A stretch of 64,000 bases of DNA from Candidatus Pseudobacter hemicellulosilyticus (lineage in GTDB: Bacteria; Bacteroidota; Bacteroidia; Chitinophagales; Chitinophagaceae): positions 1,674,001-1,738,000 of the forward strand of contig CP119311.1 in NCBI GenBank assembly GCA_029202545.1, in the 5' to 3' direction. Under the pieces are notes generated by a model. The model was not told the origin of the DNA, ran no database searches, and was given only the letters and a program-made list of their open reading frames with translations. Each line of letters opens with the position of its first letter. The stretch's first letter is position 1. Shown here one piece after another: positions 43,818 to 52,602 of this stretch. The position numbers were made by a program, and so were the translations under genes.

Positions 43818-44510
43818 TTATGCCTGGCCGTAGATCTTGTATACGGGATCCCTCAGGGCATTGCCTTCATCCGAGCAGATAAAGGCCAGTAGTTCCGCAA
43901 TTTCCCGGGTTTTTACCCATTTGTCAAAATCAGCGTCCGGCATACTTTTCCGGTTGGCCGGCGTATCAATGGTGCTGGGCGCTACCACGCTGGTGACCAC
44001 ATTGGTTCCCTTTGCTGTTGCGTTGAGCAGATCTGCCAGGGTGAACAGGAGGGATTTGCTCAGGGCATAAGCCACAGCCTGTTTGCCGGCGGCGGCCTGC
44101 AGGGCCGGGCGTGCGCCGATCAGGACGATGCGGCCATAACCCTGTTGCTGCATATGGGTAAACAGCGGTCGCGCTGAAAAATAAGCCGTCTCAAAATTCA
44201 CCGAATATAGCTGTTGCAGGGCCTGGCCGTCAGTATCCGCAATATCGCCCATAGCAAAGCCGCCTACCAGCAGCAGGGCTGCATGAAGCTGCTGGTGCTT
44301 GCTGATCATAGTGGCTATGAAGTCGCCGGTCTCTGATTCATCACCCAGGTTTACTACATGGTGTTCAAAGAGTGGGTTGCTGCCGGCTGCCGTATTCCGG
44401 TTTTCGGAGTGGTTGGCTGCAATGACCCTGTATCCTGCCTCCAGGAATGCCTGGACAACAGCCTGTCCCAGTCCTCCGTTAGCGCCGGTGATCAAAACGG
44501 TTTTTGCCAT
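43818..44510 (-). CDS. SDR family oxidoreductase
   Basis: The 230-residue short-chain dehydrogenase/reductase has TGANGGLG at 8-15 and the catalytic Tyr148 and Lys152 (YALSK). The usual Asn-Ala-Gly motif is replaced by LVGGFAMG. It is shorter than the SDR at 8579 and belongs to a different subgroup. The substrate is unknown. It is read in the opposite direction to the CBM48-like gene, with the acyl-CoA ligase gene just upstream. Confidence 0.87.
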   Translation of the reverse strand: MAKTVLITGANGGLGQAVVQAFLEAGYRVIAANHSENRNTAAGSNPLFEHHVVNLGDESETGDFIATMISKHQQLHAALLLVGGFAMGDIADTDGQALQQLYSVNFETAYFSARPLFTHMQQQGYGRIVLIGARPALQAAAGKQAVAYALSKSLLFTLADLLNATAKGTNVVTSVVAPSTIDTPANRKSMPDADFDKWVKTREIAELLAFICSDEGNALRDPVYKIYGQA

Positions 44511-44527
44511 ACTGGTGAATTATGCTA

Positions 44528-44535
44528 CAAATGTA
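44528..44535 (-). promoter_or_regulatory. -7 box TACATTTG for the SDR gene at 43818
   Basis: An exact TAnnTTTG match on the minus strand, 17 bases before ATG 44510. Confidence 0.45.
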
Positions 44536-44554
44536 AGGGATTAACCAGCTGTTG

Positions 44555-46345
44555 CTATTGGTAAATACCCTCAATGATATCGCTGTATTTTTCGAGGACC
44601 ACTTTCCTTTTAAGGCTGAGCTTGGGTGTCATTTCCCCGCCTTCAATACTCCATTCGCTGGGCAGCAGCTCAAATTTCTTCACCTGTTCCACATGGTTAA
44701 AGTATTTGTTGAAGCTTTCTACCAGGTCCTTGTAGAGGTGGATCACTTTAGGCTCCCTGATCAGGTCTTCATTGGAAAGACCGGTGATCCCCTGCGTGCG
44801 GGCCCATTCCTTCAGTTGGGAAAAAGCCGGAACGATCAGGGCGCTCACAAATTTCCGGTTGGCGCCGAGGACCATCATCTGCTCCACGTAAATGGATTCC
44901 TTCATCTTGTTCTCAATGGGCAGTGGCGCTACATATTTCCCGCCGCTGGTCTTGAACATCTCTTTTTTGCGGTCGGTGATCTTGAGGAATTTATTGTCTA
45001 CCATGGTGCCGATATCGCCGGTATAGTACCAGCCGTCCACAATAGCTTCTTCAGTAAGGTCAGGACGTTTGTAATAACCCATCATGACACCGGGGCTCTT
45101 GCAAAGGATCTCCCCTTCTTCTGTGAGCTTCACTTCCACATTATTGATCATGGTGCCTACAGTGCCAAATTTCCGGCCCGCTTCCTGGTACCGGTTCACA
45201 CTGATCACCGGTGAGGTTTCTGTGAGGCCATAACCTTCCATAATGATGATCTGCGCGGCGGTGAAGATCCGGATCAGCCTTACCTGGCAGGCGGCGCCTC
45301 CCGAAACAATGGCCAGCAGCTGACCTCCGAGGCCTTCACGCCATTTATTAAAGATGAGTTTATTGGCCAGCGCCAGTTGCAGGCGATAGCCCAGGGGCAG
45401 AGGCTGGTTGATCTCGAAGCGGGTAGCCAGCTCATGGGCCCAGTAAAAAAGTTTTTTCTTCAGTCCTGTCAGTTCTGCGCCTTTGGCCATGATTCGGTCA
45501 TACACTTTTTCCAGCAGCCGGGGAACAGTGGTGAACAGGTGAGGCTGAACCTCCTTGAGGTTCTCCCCGATAGTGTCCATGGATTCTGCGTAATAAATGG
45601 ATACGCCACGGAACAGGTAGAGATAGGTCACCATACGCTCAAAAACGTGGTTGAGCGGCAGGAAGCTCAGGGAGCGGAGGTGTTCACCCGGGGGAAAGCA
45701 GGGCATACTGTCCAGCACATTACTGAGCAGGTTCCGGTGGGAAAGCATCACGCCTTTGGGCGTGCCGGTAGTACCTGAGGTATAAATGATGGTGGCCAGG
45801 TCTTCATGCTGTATGGAATCGGCAATGGCCTGTACCTGGCTGATCAGTTCGGGTGTGGCGCGGTTGAGCAGGATTTGCCAGTGCTGGGCGCCTTCGGCTT
45901 TTTCGGCAATGTCGAAACTGAAAATATGCTGCAGCTCCGGGAGCTGGTCTTTAACGCTGAGGACCTTGTAGTACAGTTCTTCGTCGTTCACGAAAATGGT
46001 CTGCACCCGGGCGTCCTTCAGAATGAATTCGAGATCGGTTATATTGATCGTGGGATAAACAGGGGTCAGAACGGCGCCGATCTGCTGGCAGGCCAGGTCC
46101 AGCATCATCCATTCAGGGCGGTTCTTAGCCATTAAAGCTATTTTGGAACGACCTTCCACGGAACCATCACCTGCTCCGGCGCCCAGGGTCAGCAGGCCGG
46201 CGCTGAGCCGGTCTACGGTATCCTTCACCTCCCGGGTACTGTACCTGCGCCACTGCCCGGCTTCTTTGGCCGCCATCATATCCGGCAGCGGGCCATGCTC
46301 CAGGTGAAATGCCAGGCAATCGAACAATCTTCTCGGTTCGTTCAT
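44555..46345 (-). CDS. Long-chain fatty acid-CoA ligase (AMP-dependent synthetase)
   Basis: The protein is 596 residues from ATG 46345 (MNEPRRLFDCLAFH); an earlier ATG at 46396 adds 17 residues with no family match. The P-loop signature IYTSGTTGTPKG is at 187-198. It is followed later by GYGLTETSPV, YTGDIG and the GDRKK-like segment KITDRKKEMFKTSGGKYVAP. These mark the adenylate-forming fold that activates long-chain fatty acids with ATP and CoA. It is cytoplasmic or membrane associated. A TPR gene lies upstream behind a terminator. Confidence 0.93.
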   Translation of the reverse strand: MNEPRRLFDCLAFHLEHGPLPDMMAAKEAGQWRRYSTREVKDTVDRLSAGLLTLGAGAGDGSVEGRSKIALMAKNRPEWMMLDLACQQIGAVLTPVYPTINITDLEFILKDARVQTIFVNDEELYYKVLSVKDQLPELQHIFSFDIAEKAEGAQHWQILLNRATPELISQVQAIADSIQHEDLATIIYTSGTTGTPKGVMLSHRNLLSNVLDSMPCFPPGEHLRSLSFLPLNHVFERMVTYLYLFRGVSIYYAESMDTIGENLKEVQPHLFTTVPRLLEKVYDRIMAKGAELTGLKKKLFYWAHELATRFEINQPLPLGYRLQLALANKLIFNKWREGLGGQLLAIVSGGAACQVRLIRIFTAAQIIIMEGYGLTETSPVISVNRYQEAGRKFGTVGTMINNVEVKLTEEGEILCKSPGVMMGYYKRPDLTEEAIVDGWYYTGDIGTMVDNKFLKITDRKKEMFKTSGGKYVAPLPIENKMKESIYVEQMMVLGANRKFVSALIVPAFSQLKEWARTQGITGLSNEDLIREPKVIHLYKDLVESFNKYFNHVEQVKKFELLPSEWSIEGGEMTPKLSLKRKVVLEKYSDIIEGIYQ

Positions 46346-46414
46346 ACAATCGTTATTTGCATTTGATAATAGGAGGAAGGGATCAATTGTGTTCAAATTA
46401 ACAAATTAGTCCAA

Positions 46415-46455
46415 ATAAAAAAAGCCATCCGGAGCGTGAAACGCCGGCGGATGGC
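46415..46455 (-). terminator. Intrinsic terminator of the TPR gene
   Basis: GCCATCCG pairs with CGGATGGC around a 15-base loop. On the minus strand the stem is followed by TTTTTTTATTTG, just past the TPR stop codon. Confidence 0.75.
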
Positions 46456-46473
46456 CAATTAGCTCAGATTTAA

Positions 46474-47493
46474 CTATTTGGAAGTCTGATAATATTGACC
46501 GGTTGGAGGCAGTTTGAAAACACGGTTTTTCTGGAAGTATTCAAACTGCTTGTGTTCTTCCGGATGGGTCCTGATCCAACTTTCGTAGACGGGCAGGTTG
46601 CCGGCCACGCCAAAGATCCATTCGTTATATGCATCAAACATGCCGCCCTTCAGCAATTGCTGCTGGTATTCAAAGAGGCGGAAAGGGTGTCTTGTATTGT
46701 TCCTGGCCATCCAGTCTACCAGGAACTTGGTCCGGATGGCAGACAGGGTTTCCGGGGTGATGCCGTTGCTGGCTACAAAACCCGACTGGTTCTTCATGCC
46801 CTCCAGGTACAGGCGTACAAATTCATTTTTGGTATCCTGGCCTTTGCTTAGATCTGCATCGGTGAACAGTTTTTTGTAGCTGTCCAGGAGCAGGCTCTTG
46901 ATCTCCGGTGTTCTCTTGGAATAGCTTTCCAGGTTCACGAAGATCTCGCCATAGATCAGTGACCATACCTTATCGGTAGCGAAAAAGTAATATTTGGCTG
47001 CATTGTAATAGTTGCCGGAAAAATTGGGATCTACTTCAATACCTTTCTCAAACAGTTTGATGGCCTCTTTGAAATCATTCTTGCTCCAGAGCATTTCGCC
47101 ATATTCATTGTAGAGGACCCCGCTGTTGGGATATTTCTTCAGGGCGGCCTTGTACATTTTCTCACATTCCTTTCTCTCCTCGATGCCCTTATAGATCATA
47201 CCCAGGATCTGGTAGGCGGGTACATCGGCATCTGCGCGTTCTGCAAATGGTTTGGCCACTTCCAGGGCGCGGACATAGTCGCGGTGGAGGTAATAAGAAA
47301 AGGCCAGGTCCTTTTTCAGTTCCAGGTTATCGCCATCTTTCTGCAAAGCCCTGTTCAGGACCAGGATAGCATTGGAATAATCCCCCTGGCGCATGAAATT
47401 CTTGGCTGTTTCCTGCAAGCTCTTGCTGTCCTCCTGAGCGGCAGCAATTCCGGCTGCAACCAGGAAGCCAACGGCAAATACTATCTTTTTCAT
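46474..47493 (-). CDS. Exported TPR-repeat protein
   Basis: The 339-residue protein has a signal peptide from ATG 47493 (MKKIVFAVGFLVAAGIAAAQ). An ATG at 47565 would hide it behind 24 extra residues, and a TATCTTTG box sits just before ATG 47493. Residues 30-200 carry about four or five tetratricopeptide repeats (for example YSNAILVLNRALQKDGDNLELK). The rest is a helical region of unknown kind. TPR proteins mediate protein-protein contacts in the periplasm. No partner is evident from the neighbours. Confidence 0.82.
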   Translation of the reverse strand: MKKIVFAVGFLVAAGIAAAQEDSKSLQETAKNFMRQGDYSNAILVLNRALQKDGDNLELKKDLAFSYYLHRDYVRALEVAKPFAERADADVPAYQILGMIYKGIEERKECEKMYKAALKKYPNSGVLYNEYGEMLWSKNDFKEAIKLFEKGIEVDPNFSGNYYNAAKYYFFATDKVWSLIYGEIFVNLESYSKRTPEIKSLLLDSYKKLFTDADLSKGQDTKNEFVRLYLEGMKNQSGFVASNGITPETLSAIRTKFLVDWMARNNTRHPFRLFEYQQQLLKGGMFDAYNEWIFGVAGNLPVYESWIRTHPEEHKQFEYFQKNRVFKLPPTGQYYQTSK

Positions 47494-47499
47494 ATCCGC

Positions 47500-47507
47500 C
47501 AAAGATA
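47500..47507 (-). promoter_or_regulatory. -7 box TATCTTTG for the TPR gene
   Basis: An exact TAnnTTTG match on the minus strand, ending 6 bases before ATG 47493. A TTG lies 22 bases upstream as a possible -33 element. Confidence 0.5.
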
Positions 47508-47615
47508 AGTGTTTAGCTGTAAAGACAGGCAACCCGGCCCTGCTGTACAGCCTGGCGATAACCACGCTGAGTAGCAGGGGCTTGCAAGAGTCTGTTACAA
47601 CGCTGCGTCTGTTGT

Positions 47616-48845
47616 TTAATAGATCAGGTGCGTGAGCAGACCATCCCTCAGCTTGGGTTCAAACCAGGTGCTTTTGGGAGGCATTACATTACCGCTGTCG
47701 GCAATATCAAACAGTTGCTGGATGCTGACCGGGTGCAGGCTGAAAGCAACGGCCATTTCGCCGCTGTTCACTCTTTTCTCCAGTTCACCCAGGCCGCGGA
47801 TCCCGCCTACAAAATCGATCCGCTTATCGGTCCGCTGGTCCTTGATACCCAGTAAAGGGTCCAGCACTTTATCGGACAGGATGCTGACATCCAGCACGCC
47901 GATAGGGTCTTCGGTATAGCTGCCTTCACGGGCGCTGAGCTTGTACCATTGGCCGCTGAGGTACATGCCAAACTGGTGCAACTGCTCAGTAGAAAAAGCC
48001 GCGGGAACCTTTTCCACGGTGAAATGGGTATCCAGCTGCTGAAGGAAGGCTTCGGCGCTGTGGCCGTTCAGGTCCTTCACCACCCGGTTGTAATCCATGA
48101 TATAAAGCTGGTTGGAAGGGAAGAGCGTGGTGAGGAAGATATTTGCGTCTGCTGTGGCTTTCTCGCCCAGTCCCTTCCGCACTTTGGCGGCGGAGGCGGC
48201 GCGGTGGTGGCCATCGGCAATATAGGTGGCCGGTACTATTTTGGCAAACAGGTCAGTGATGGAGAGGATCGCATGATCATCATTGACCACCCAGATGGTG
48301 TGGCTGATATCATCATCGGCGGTAAAAAGGTAAACCGGGTGATTGGCTGCCTTCCATTCATCAATGAGCTTGTCCAGTTCCGCTACGTTCCTGTAGGCCA
48401 GGAATACGTTGCCGGTCTGGGCGCCTGTAGTGGTGATATGGTTGATGCGGTCCTGTTCTTTTTCAGGCCGCGTGAATTCATGCTTTTTGATCAGGTCTTT
48501 CTCGTAATCGTCCACGGAGCTGCCGCATACAAGGCCGGTCTGGCTGCGTCCGTTCATTACCAGCTGGTAGATGTAGTAACAGGGTTTCTCTTCCCGGAAG
48601 AGGGTGCCCTTATCAATAAAGGACTGCAGGTTCTCCTTGGCTTTGGCATAGACTGCTTCGGAGTGGATGTCGATGGAGGCCGGCAGGTCTATTTCAGATT
48701 TGGTGATATGCAGGAAAGAATAAGGATTGCCTGCTGCTTCGGCTTTAGCTTCCTGGCTGTTCAGCACGTCATAAGGTCTGCTGGCTACCTGTTTGGCCAG
48801 TTCCGCCGCGGGGCGTAAGGCTTTGAACGGAGAGATCGTTACCAT
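47616..48845 (-). CDS. DUF1015 family protein
   Basis: The protein is 409 residues from ATG 48845 (MVTISPFKALRPAAELAKQV). The frame is open further upstream, but the added 43 residues have no family match and contain the hairpin that precedes this gene. It fits DUF1015: an N-terminal PYDVLN motif, a central IADGHHR motif near residue 204 and a conserved C terminus. The catalytic activity is not established. In this phylum it often lies near serine-synthesis genes, and serC is indeed found about 1.5 kb away. It is cytoplasmic. Confidence 0.9.
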   Translation of the reverse strand: MVTISPFKALRPAAELAKQVASRPYDVLNSQEAKAEAAGNPYSFLHITKSEIDLPASIDIHSEAVYAKAKENLQSFIDKGTLFREEKPCYYIYQLVMNGRSQTGLVCGSSVDDYEKDLIKKHEFTRPEKEQDRINHITTTGAQTGNVFLAYRNVAELDKLIDEWKAANHPVYLFTADDDISHTIWVVNDDHAILSITDLFAKIVPATYIADGHHRAASAAKVRKGLGEKATADANIFLTTLFPSNQLYIMDYNRVVKDLNGHSAEAFLQQLDTHFTVEKVPAAFSTEQLHQFGMYLSGQWYKLSAREGSYTEDPIGVLDVSILSDKVLDPLLGIKDQRTDKRIDFVGGIRGLGELEKRVNSGEMAVAFSLHPVSIQQLFDIADSGNVMPPKSTWFEPKLRDGLLTHLIY

Positions 48846-48870
48846 AGTCTTTTGTGTTGGGTGAACAAAA

Positions 48871-48905
48871 TAACAGGCTTTGGTAGTAATTACCAAAGCC
48901 TTTTT
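48871..48905. terminator. Intrinsic terminator between the lipoprotein gene and the DUF1015 gene
   Basis: A perfect 11-bp stem AGGCTTTGGTA/TACCAAAGCCT has a GTAAT loop. On the minus strand it is followed by GTTATTTTG. The plus strand has a cleaner T run but no gene to end. Confidence 0.6.
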
Positions 48906-48909
48906 GTGA

Positions 48910-50175
48910 TCATTGCTGGGGCAGGGTATAACTGACGGGGGTGAGGCAATCGTAGATGGTCCATTGCTGGTCATCGGTCATGCAGCCATTCTGCAGCTTT
49001 CCCTGGTTATAGGTGAAGAAACTGTTCCGGTCCCAGGCCAGCTGGCGGATGATCTCGTCATTGGTCTGGACCGTAAAGGAATAGCTGATGGGCTCAATAG
49101 TGAGGGATTTGATCTTGGTCACAATGGAGCCGCTGAAGGTCCTGGACCCTTCCGTGTCCTCTTCATAAATGCCAAATACCTGCTCCTTGTTATCGGGCAG
49201 CCAGTTGGCGTCCCAGATAGCGCTGACCGTTTTCCATTTTTTCTTCCGGATCTCCTGCCGGGAAAGGTAGACGGACACGGTGTTTGCGGGAGCTGTGATA
49301 TGGCCGTCTGCATTTTGCCGGAGGAAGCCGTTGCCCCGGATGAACTTCAGTTCCGAGCCGCCGCCGTTGCCGGTGAAGCTGATCAGCCGGTCGTACTGGC
49401 GCACGCAGCGAACCTGTCCCAGGAAAATAAGGCTGCCTTTGGCGGGCTTTGTGGGCGTGGCGGCAATGACAGGCTGCTGGTTGATGGTAGCGCCGGGCGT
49501 AATGATATGGGTGGGCTGCCGGCTGGCGTAGTCGTCATTGACAATTGTAGGCCGGTAGCAGATCCGGGCGCCGCAACGATAGGGTTGCCGCCCGGGTCCG
49601 GCATCGGCTTCCCGGTCGGCCGCTACCAGGGTGGGACTTTGCTGCGGTTGCTCCTCTTCCCAACTAATTGGGTAGATGGCTGAGTAGGGAAAGTAGATGC
49701 TGGTATTGGCTACCGGCCATTGCCAGGCGTTTGCAGCGGCGGGGAGAACGCTGCCGCTGGCATTGGGGATGCTGGCAGCGGCTGTTGCGGATAGCTGGGC
49801 CTGTAATAGCGGGCAATCCAGGCGGTCCAGGGCTTCCCGGAACCGACGGCTGAAAATGCCGGTAGGTGCTGCGCCGGGACGTTTGCCGGACTGGTACAGG
49901 GCGCTGGTTTCGGGCCAGAGCAGGTCTTTGAGCAGTACGCGCTCATCTTCGTAATAACCGGAGTAAATAGCGGCATTCACTTCCCTGAGGGCGGCAGGGT
50001 CCTGGTACACTTCCTGCAGAACGGTTAGGATCTCCTGGTGCAGGTCCACCTGCGTTTTTTCGGCTGCAGAACGGGGGAAGGCCTGTACAAGATTGCCGGG
50101 AAGCGTGTGGGTAGATTGTTTACGGCAGGCGCACAGGAGGCCCGCTATTGCCAGCAGGCAAAAAATGGTTCTCAT
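48910..50175 (-). CDS. Hypothetical lipoprotein
   Basis: The 421-residue protein has a lipobox (LLCACRKQ, Cys17), so it should be lipidated after export. The mature part contains a helical N-terminal segment (LHQEILTVLQEVYQDP), a central Pro-rich region and a C-terminal beta-rich part (GSIVTKIKSLTIEPISYSFTV). No family is recognised and no catalytic motif is visible. It is between the DUF1015 gene and serC. Its start ATG 50175 gives a good signal peptide. Function unknown. Confidence 0.7.
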   Translation of the reverse strand: MRTIFCLLAIAGLLCACRKQSTHTLPGNLVQAFPRSAAEKTQVDLHQEILTVLQEVYQDPAALREVNAAIYSGYYEDERVLLKDLLWPETSALYQSGKRPGAAPTGIFSRRFREALDRLDCPLLQAQLSATAAASIPNASGSVLPAAANAWQWPVANTSIYFPYSAIYPISWEEEQPQQSPTLVAADREADAGPGRQPYRCGARICYRPTIVNDDYASRQPTHIITPGATINQQPVIAATPTKPAKGSLIFLGQVRCVRQYDRLISFTGNGGGSELKFIRGNGFLRQNADGHITAPANTVSVYLSRQEIRKKKWKTVSAIWDANWLPDNKEQVFGIYEEDTEGSRTFSGSIVTKIKSLTIEPISYSFTVQTNDEIIRQLAWDRNSFFTYNQGKLQNGCMTDDQQWTIYDCLTPVSYTLPQQ

Positions 50176-50296
50176 AAAATAGCTTTAACGTGAAGGAATG
50201 AGCGGGGGAAGTTGTGTAGAGGGTGTAAAAATAGGAAGGGTAATGGAAACCAAAAAATTTATTTCGGTTGTTGTGTATAGTTATAGGATGAGGGCG

Positions 50297-50339
50297 TGAA
50301 AAAAAACTGCACGGAGACAGTATTATCCATTCCGTGCAG
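50297..50339 (-). terminator. Intrinsic terminator after serC
   Basis: CTGCACGGA pairs with TCCGTGCAG around a 15-base loop. On the minus strand it is followed by eight T bases. Confidence 0.78.
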
Positions 50340-50371
50340 CATAGGGCAGACCGAAGCCTGAATATAGTTGG

Positions 50372-51457
50372 TTAACCTTTTCGGTTTGCGAAATCTTTCA
50401 TGAGACTGGTCAGCGCTTCCACGCCGGCCAGGGGCATAGCGTTGTACAGGGAGACCCTGAAGCCGCCAACACTGCGGTGGCCTTTTACGCCTACCAGTTT
50501 GTTCTCTTTGCAGAGCGCCAGGAATTCTTTTTCCAGCTCGGCATTGTCCATTACAAAGCAGACATTCATTTTGCTGCGGTCTTCCCTGTCTACCGTGCCT
50601 TTGAAGATGGGCAGGGTATCGATGCTGTTGTATAAAAGGGCTGCTTTCTGGTCGTTGATCTTTTCAATGCCGGATACGCCGCCCTGGCCTTTGAGCCAGC
50701 GGAGGGTGAGCATACATACGTAAACGGCAAATACCGGGGGGGTATTGAGCATGGAGCCGTTCTCAATATGATGGCGGTAGTCCATCATGGTGGGCAGTTT
50801 GCGGTCCACCTTGCCGAGGATATTTTTATTGACCACCACCATGTTGACACCGGCAGCGCCTACATTCTTCTGGGCGCCGGCATAGATCAGGTCAAATTTA
50901 TTGAAGTCCAGCTGGCGGCTGAGGATATCGCTGCTCATATCGGCAACCAGGGGAACGCCGGCCTCATAAAAGGGGCTGAGGTCCTGCCATTGCAGACCGT
51001 GAATAGTTTCATTGGTGGTCATGTGCAGGTACTTGGCAGTTTTGGGAACATTGAACTGCCTGGGCAACTGGCGGTAGCCTGCTTCTTTGCCGCTGGCTAC
51101 TATTTCCACATGGCCAAAGAGCCTTGCTTCCTTAATAGCTTTGGCTGCCCAGGTCCCGGTATCCGTGTAGGCAGCCATTTCCTGCTCGTTCAGCAGGTTC
51201 ATGGGCACCTGGAAGAACTGGGTAGAAGCGCCACCATGCAGGAACAAAACTTCATGTTGGTCGTCCAGGTTCATCAGGTCTTTGACCAGGGCTATGGCTT
51301 CGTCCATGACTGCCTGGAAAGTTTCCGTCCTATGTCCCATTTCCAGGATGGACAGGCCGGTATTGTTGAAGTTGAGGATGGCCTGGCTGGCTTCCTGGAA
51401 CACTTCTTTGGGCAGAATGCTGGGACCTCCGTTGAAGTTGTAAATGGTTGCGTTCAC
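50372..51457 (-). CDS. serC: Phosphoserine aminotransferase
   Basis: The 361-residue PLP enzyme makes 3-phosphoserine from 3-phosphohydroxypyruvate and glutamate in serine synthesis, and may also act in pyridoxine synthesis. The N terminus has the NFNGGPSILP motif. The PLP-binding Lys197 lies in AGAQKNVGAAG, and GHRSVGGFRVSLYNA is typical near the C terminus. Length is normal. It has its own promoter and terminator. The VapC gene lies 65 bases upstream on the same strand. Confidence 0.96.
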   Translation of the reverse strand: MNATIYNFNGGPSILPKEVFQEASQAILNFNNTGLSILEMGHRTETFQAVMDEAIALVKDLMNLDDQHEVLFLHGGASTQFFQVPMNLLNEQEMAAYTDTGTWAAKAIKEARLFGHVEIVASGKEAGYRQLPRQFNVPKTAKYLHMTTNETIHGLQWQDLSPFYEAGVPLVADMSSDILSRQLDFNKFDLIYAGAQKNVGAAGVNMVVVNKNILGKVDRKLPTMMDYRHHIENGSMLNTPPVFAVYVCMLTLRWLKGQGGVSGIEKINDQKAALLYNSIDTLPIFKGTVDREDRSKMNVCFVMDNAELEKEFLALCKENKLVGVKGHRSVGGFRVSLYNAMPLAGVEALTSLMKDFANRKG

Positions 51458-51488
51458 TGGTTTTTTGGTTGTTCTGTTAAAAAGAAAG

Positions 51489-51496
51489 CAAAAATA
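51489..51496 (-). promoter_or_regulatory. -7 box TATTTTTG for serC
   Basis: An exact TAnnTTTG match on the minus strand, about 32 bases before ATG 51457. Confidence 0.5.
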
Positions 51497-51522
51497 TTCA
51501 TTTCGGGCGAAATGTGTAGTGA

Positions 51523-51906
51523 TTACCAGATAGTGGGTACCTGGTAGGCCGCGAACCGGGTGTCCTTGCTGATCAGGACCAGCTCTTCGGCAAAGGCCTG
51601 GCTGATCAGGAAGCGATCAAAAGGGTCCCGATGCAAATGCGGCAAGGTTAGTAATCGGCAGATATGTTTAAACTTTACCGGCAAAATAGTCAGGTCCCTG
51701 GTTTGCGCATAATTCTCCAGTTCAATAAAAGACATTTTCAAGCGTAACCTGCCCAAATGAAATTTGATGGCAATTTCCCACAACGAAACAATACTGACAT
51801 ATTTCTCTGTAGATTGATTTTCTAAATACCCGAATGCCGTACGCGATAGTCCTCTCTCGCCGTTAATATACCAAATGAACGTGTGCGTGTCAATAAGATA
51901 TTTCAT
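51523..51906 (-). CDS. vapC: PIN-domain toxin (VapC-type)
   Basis: The 127-residue protein has the PIN-domain acidic set Asp6 (YLIDTHTF), Glu44 (SLWEIAIK), Asp94 with Asp97 (HRDPFDRF) and Asp115 (SKDTRF). VapC toxins are Mg-dependent ribonucleases that cut RNA, often tRNA. Its start at 51906 directly abuts the stop of the upstream antitoxin-like gene (overlap of one base), as in a type II toxin-antitoxin operon. All active-site acids seem intact, so the toxin should be functional. Confidence 0.87.
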   Translation of the reverse strand: MKYLIDTHTFIWYINGERGLSRTAFGYLENQSTEKYVSIVSLWEIAIKFHLGRLRLKMSFIELENYAQTRDLTILPVKFKHICRLLTLPHLHRDPFDRFLISQAFAEELVLISKDTRFAAYQVPTIW

Positions 51907-52130
51907 TACATATACTCTTTAAAATCTTCAATCGGATCATCAAAGTTGGGCGCCATAATTATCTTCCCTTTACAACAGCCGAAGAAAAAAGTCCGTTTGC
52001 CAGCACTGGACGACTTTTGCTGACGGGGTGCAGTCCGAACAGGCATAGTTGTCTTTGATGATTTTTTTCCGGAATATTTCCCTTTGGGTTGAGGCTTCCT
52101 GTTTTTGGTAACAGATTCAAAATTTTTCAT
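51906..52130 (-). CDS. Antitoxin-like protein, Lys-rich N terminus with DUF2281-like C terminus
   Basis: The 74-residue protein is the presumed antitoxin of the VapC gene it overlaps. The C-terminal 25 residues (FGCCKGKIIMAPNFDDPIEDFKEYM) match the DUF2281-type tail found in antitoxins next to PIN-domain toxins, which wraps around the toxin. The first 50 residues are Lys-, Ser- and Pro-rich, look disordered, and lack a recognisable AbrB or ribbon-helix-helix DNA-binding domain. If that is right, it may not autorepress in the usual way. A near-match box TATTTTTA precedes it. Confidence 0.72.
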   Translation of the reverse strand: MKNFESVTKNRKPQPKGKYSGKKSSKTTMPVRTAPRQQKSSSAGKRTFFFGCCKGKIIMAPNFDDPIEDFKEYM

Positions 52131-52196
52131 AATAAAAATATTTAGATGTTGTTGAGGTATTTTGGAAAGAACAACTGCATAGTTTTACCACATATA

Positions 52197-52516
52197 TTAC
52201 TTAAGCTCTTCTAAAGGCTCATCAAAATCAGGCGACATGGTGATCATTCCTTTCAGGCAACCAAATACAGGTACTACCGGCTTCTTAGCGTGCTTGCCAG
52301 CCTTCTTGTTGCCTTTCTTTTTTTCTTCTTGCCGGCGGGTTTATCATGCTTTTGGGCGGATTTTTCCGGCCAGGGCCAGTCGGCCAGATGAGGTGGGGTC
52401 ACGAGATAATTTTCACTTGGCTTGAAAGTGTCAGTAGCAAGTTTGTTCGATCCTTTCCGTTTCTTTTTCTTCCTGGATACCTCAGCTATCCTGTTAAATG
52501 TAGTATATGCTTTCAT
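52197..52516 (-). pseudogene. Second antitoxin-like gene with a one-base frameshift in an A7 tract
   Basis: From ATG 52516 the frame reads MKAYTTFNRIAEVSRKKKK... and ends early at 52274. One base lower, the frame continues into KAGKHAKKP, then FGCLKGMITMSPDFD and EPLEELK, ending with a stop at 52197-52199. That ending is a DUF2281-like antitoxin tail very like that of the intact neighbour. The two parts join if one base is added in the A7 run (T7 at 52318-52324 on the plus strand). It could be a mutation, a sequencing error or regulated slippage. A TATTTTTG box precedes it. No toxin gene is attached. Confidence 0.6.
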
Positions 52517-52533
52517 AAAGTCTATTTGATAAT

Positions 52534-52541
52534 CAAAAATA
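52534..52541 (-). promoter_or_regulatory. -7 box TATTTTTG for the frameshifted antitoxin-like gene
   Basis: An exact TAnnTTTG match on the minus strand, 17 bases before ATG 52516. The promoter of this broken gene seems intact. Confidence 0.45.
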
Positions 52542-52602
52542 ATCCCACTCTGGGGGCGGCGTTGTAATACAGGTGCTCTTTCCTTTCGAATCTTAATCAC
52601 GG

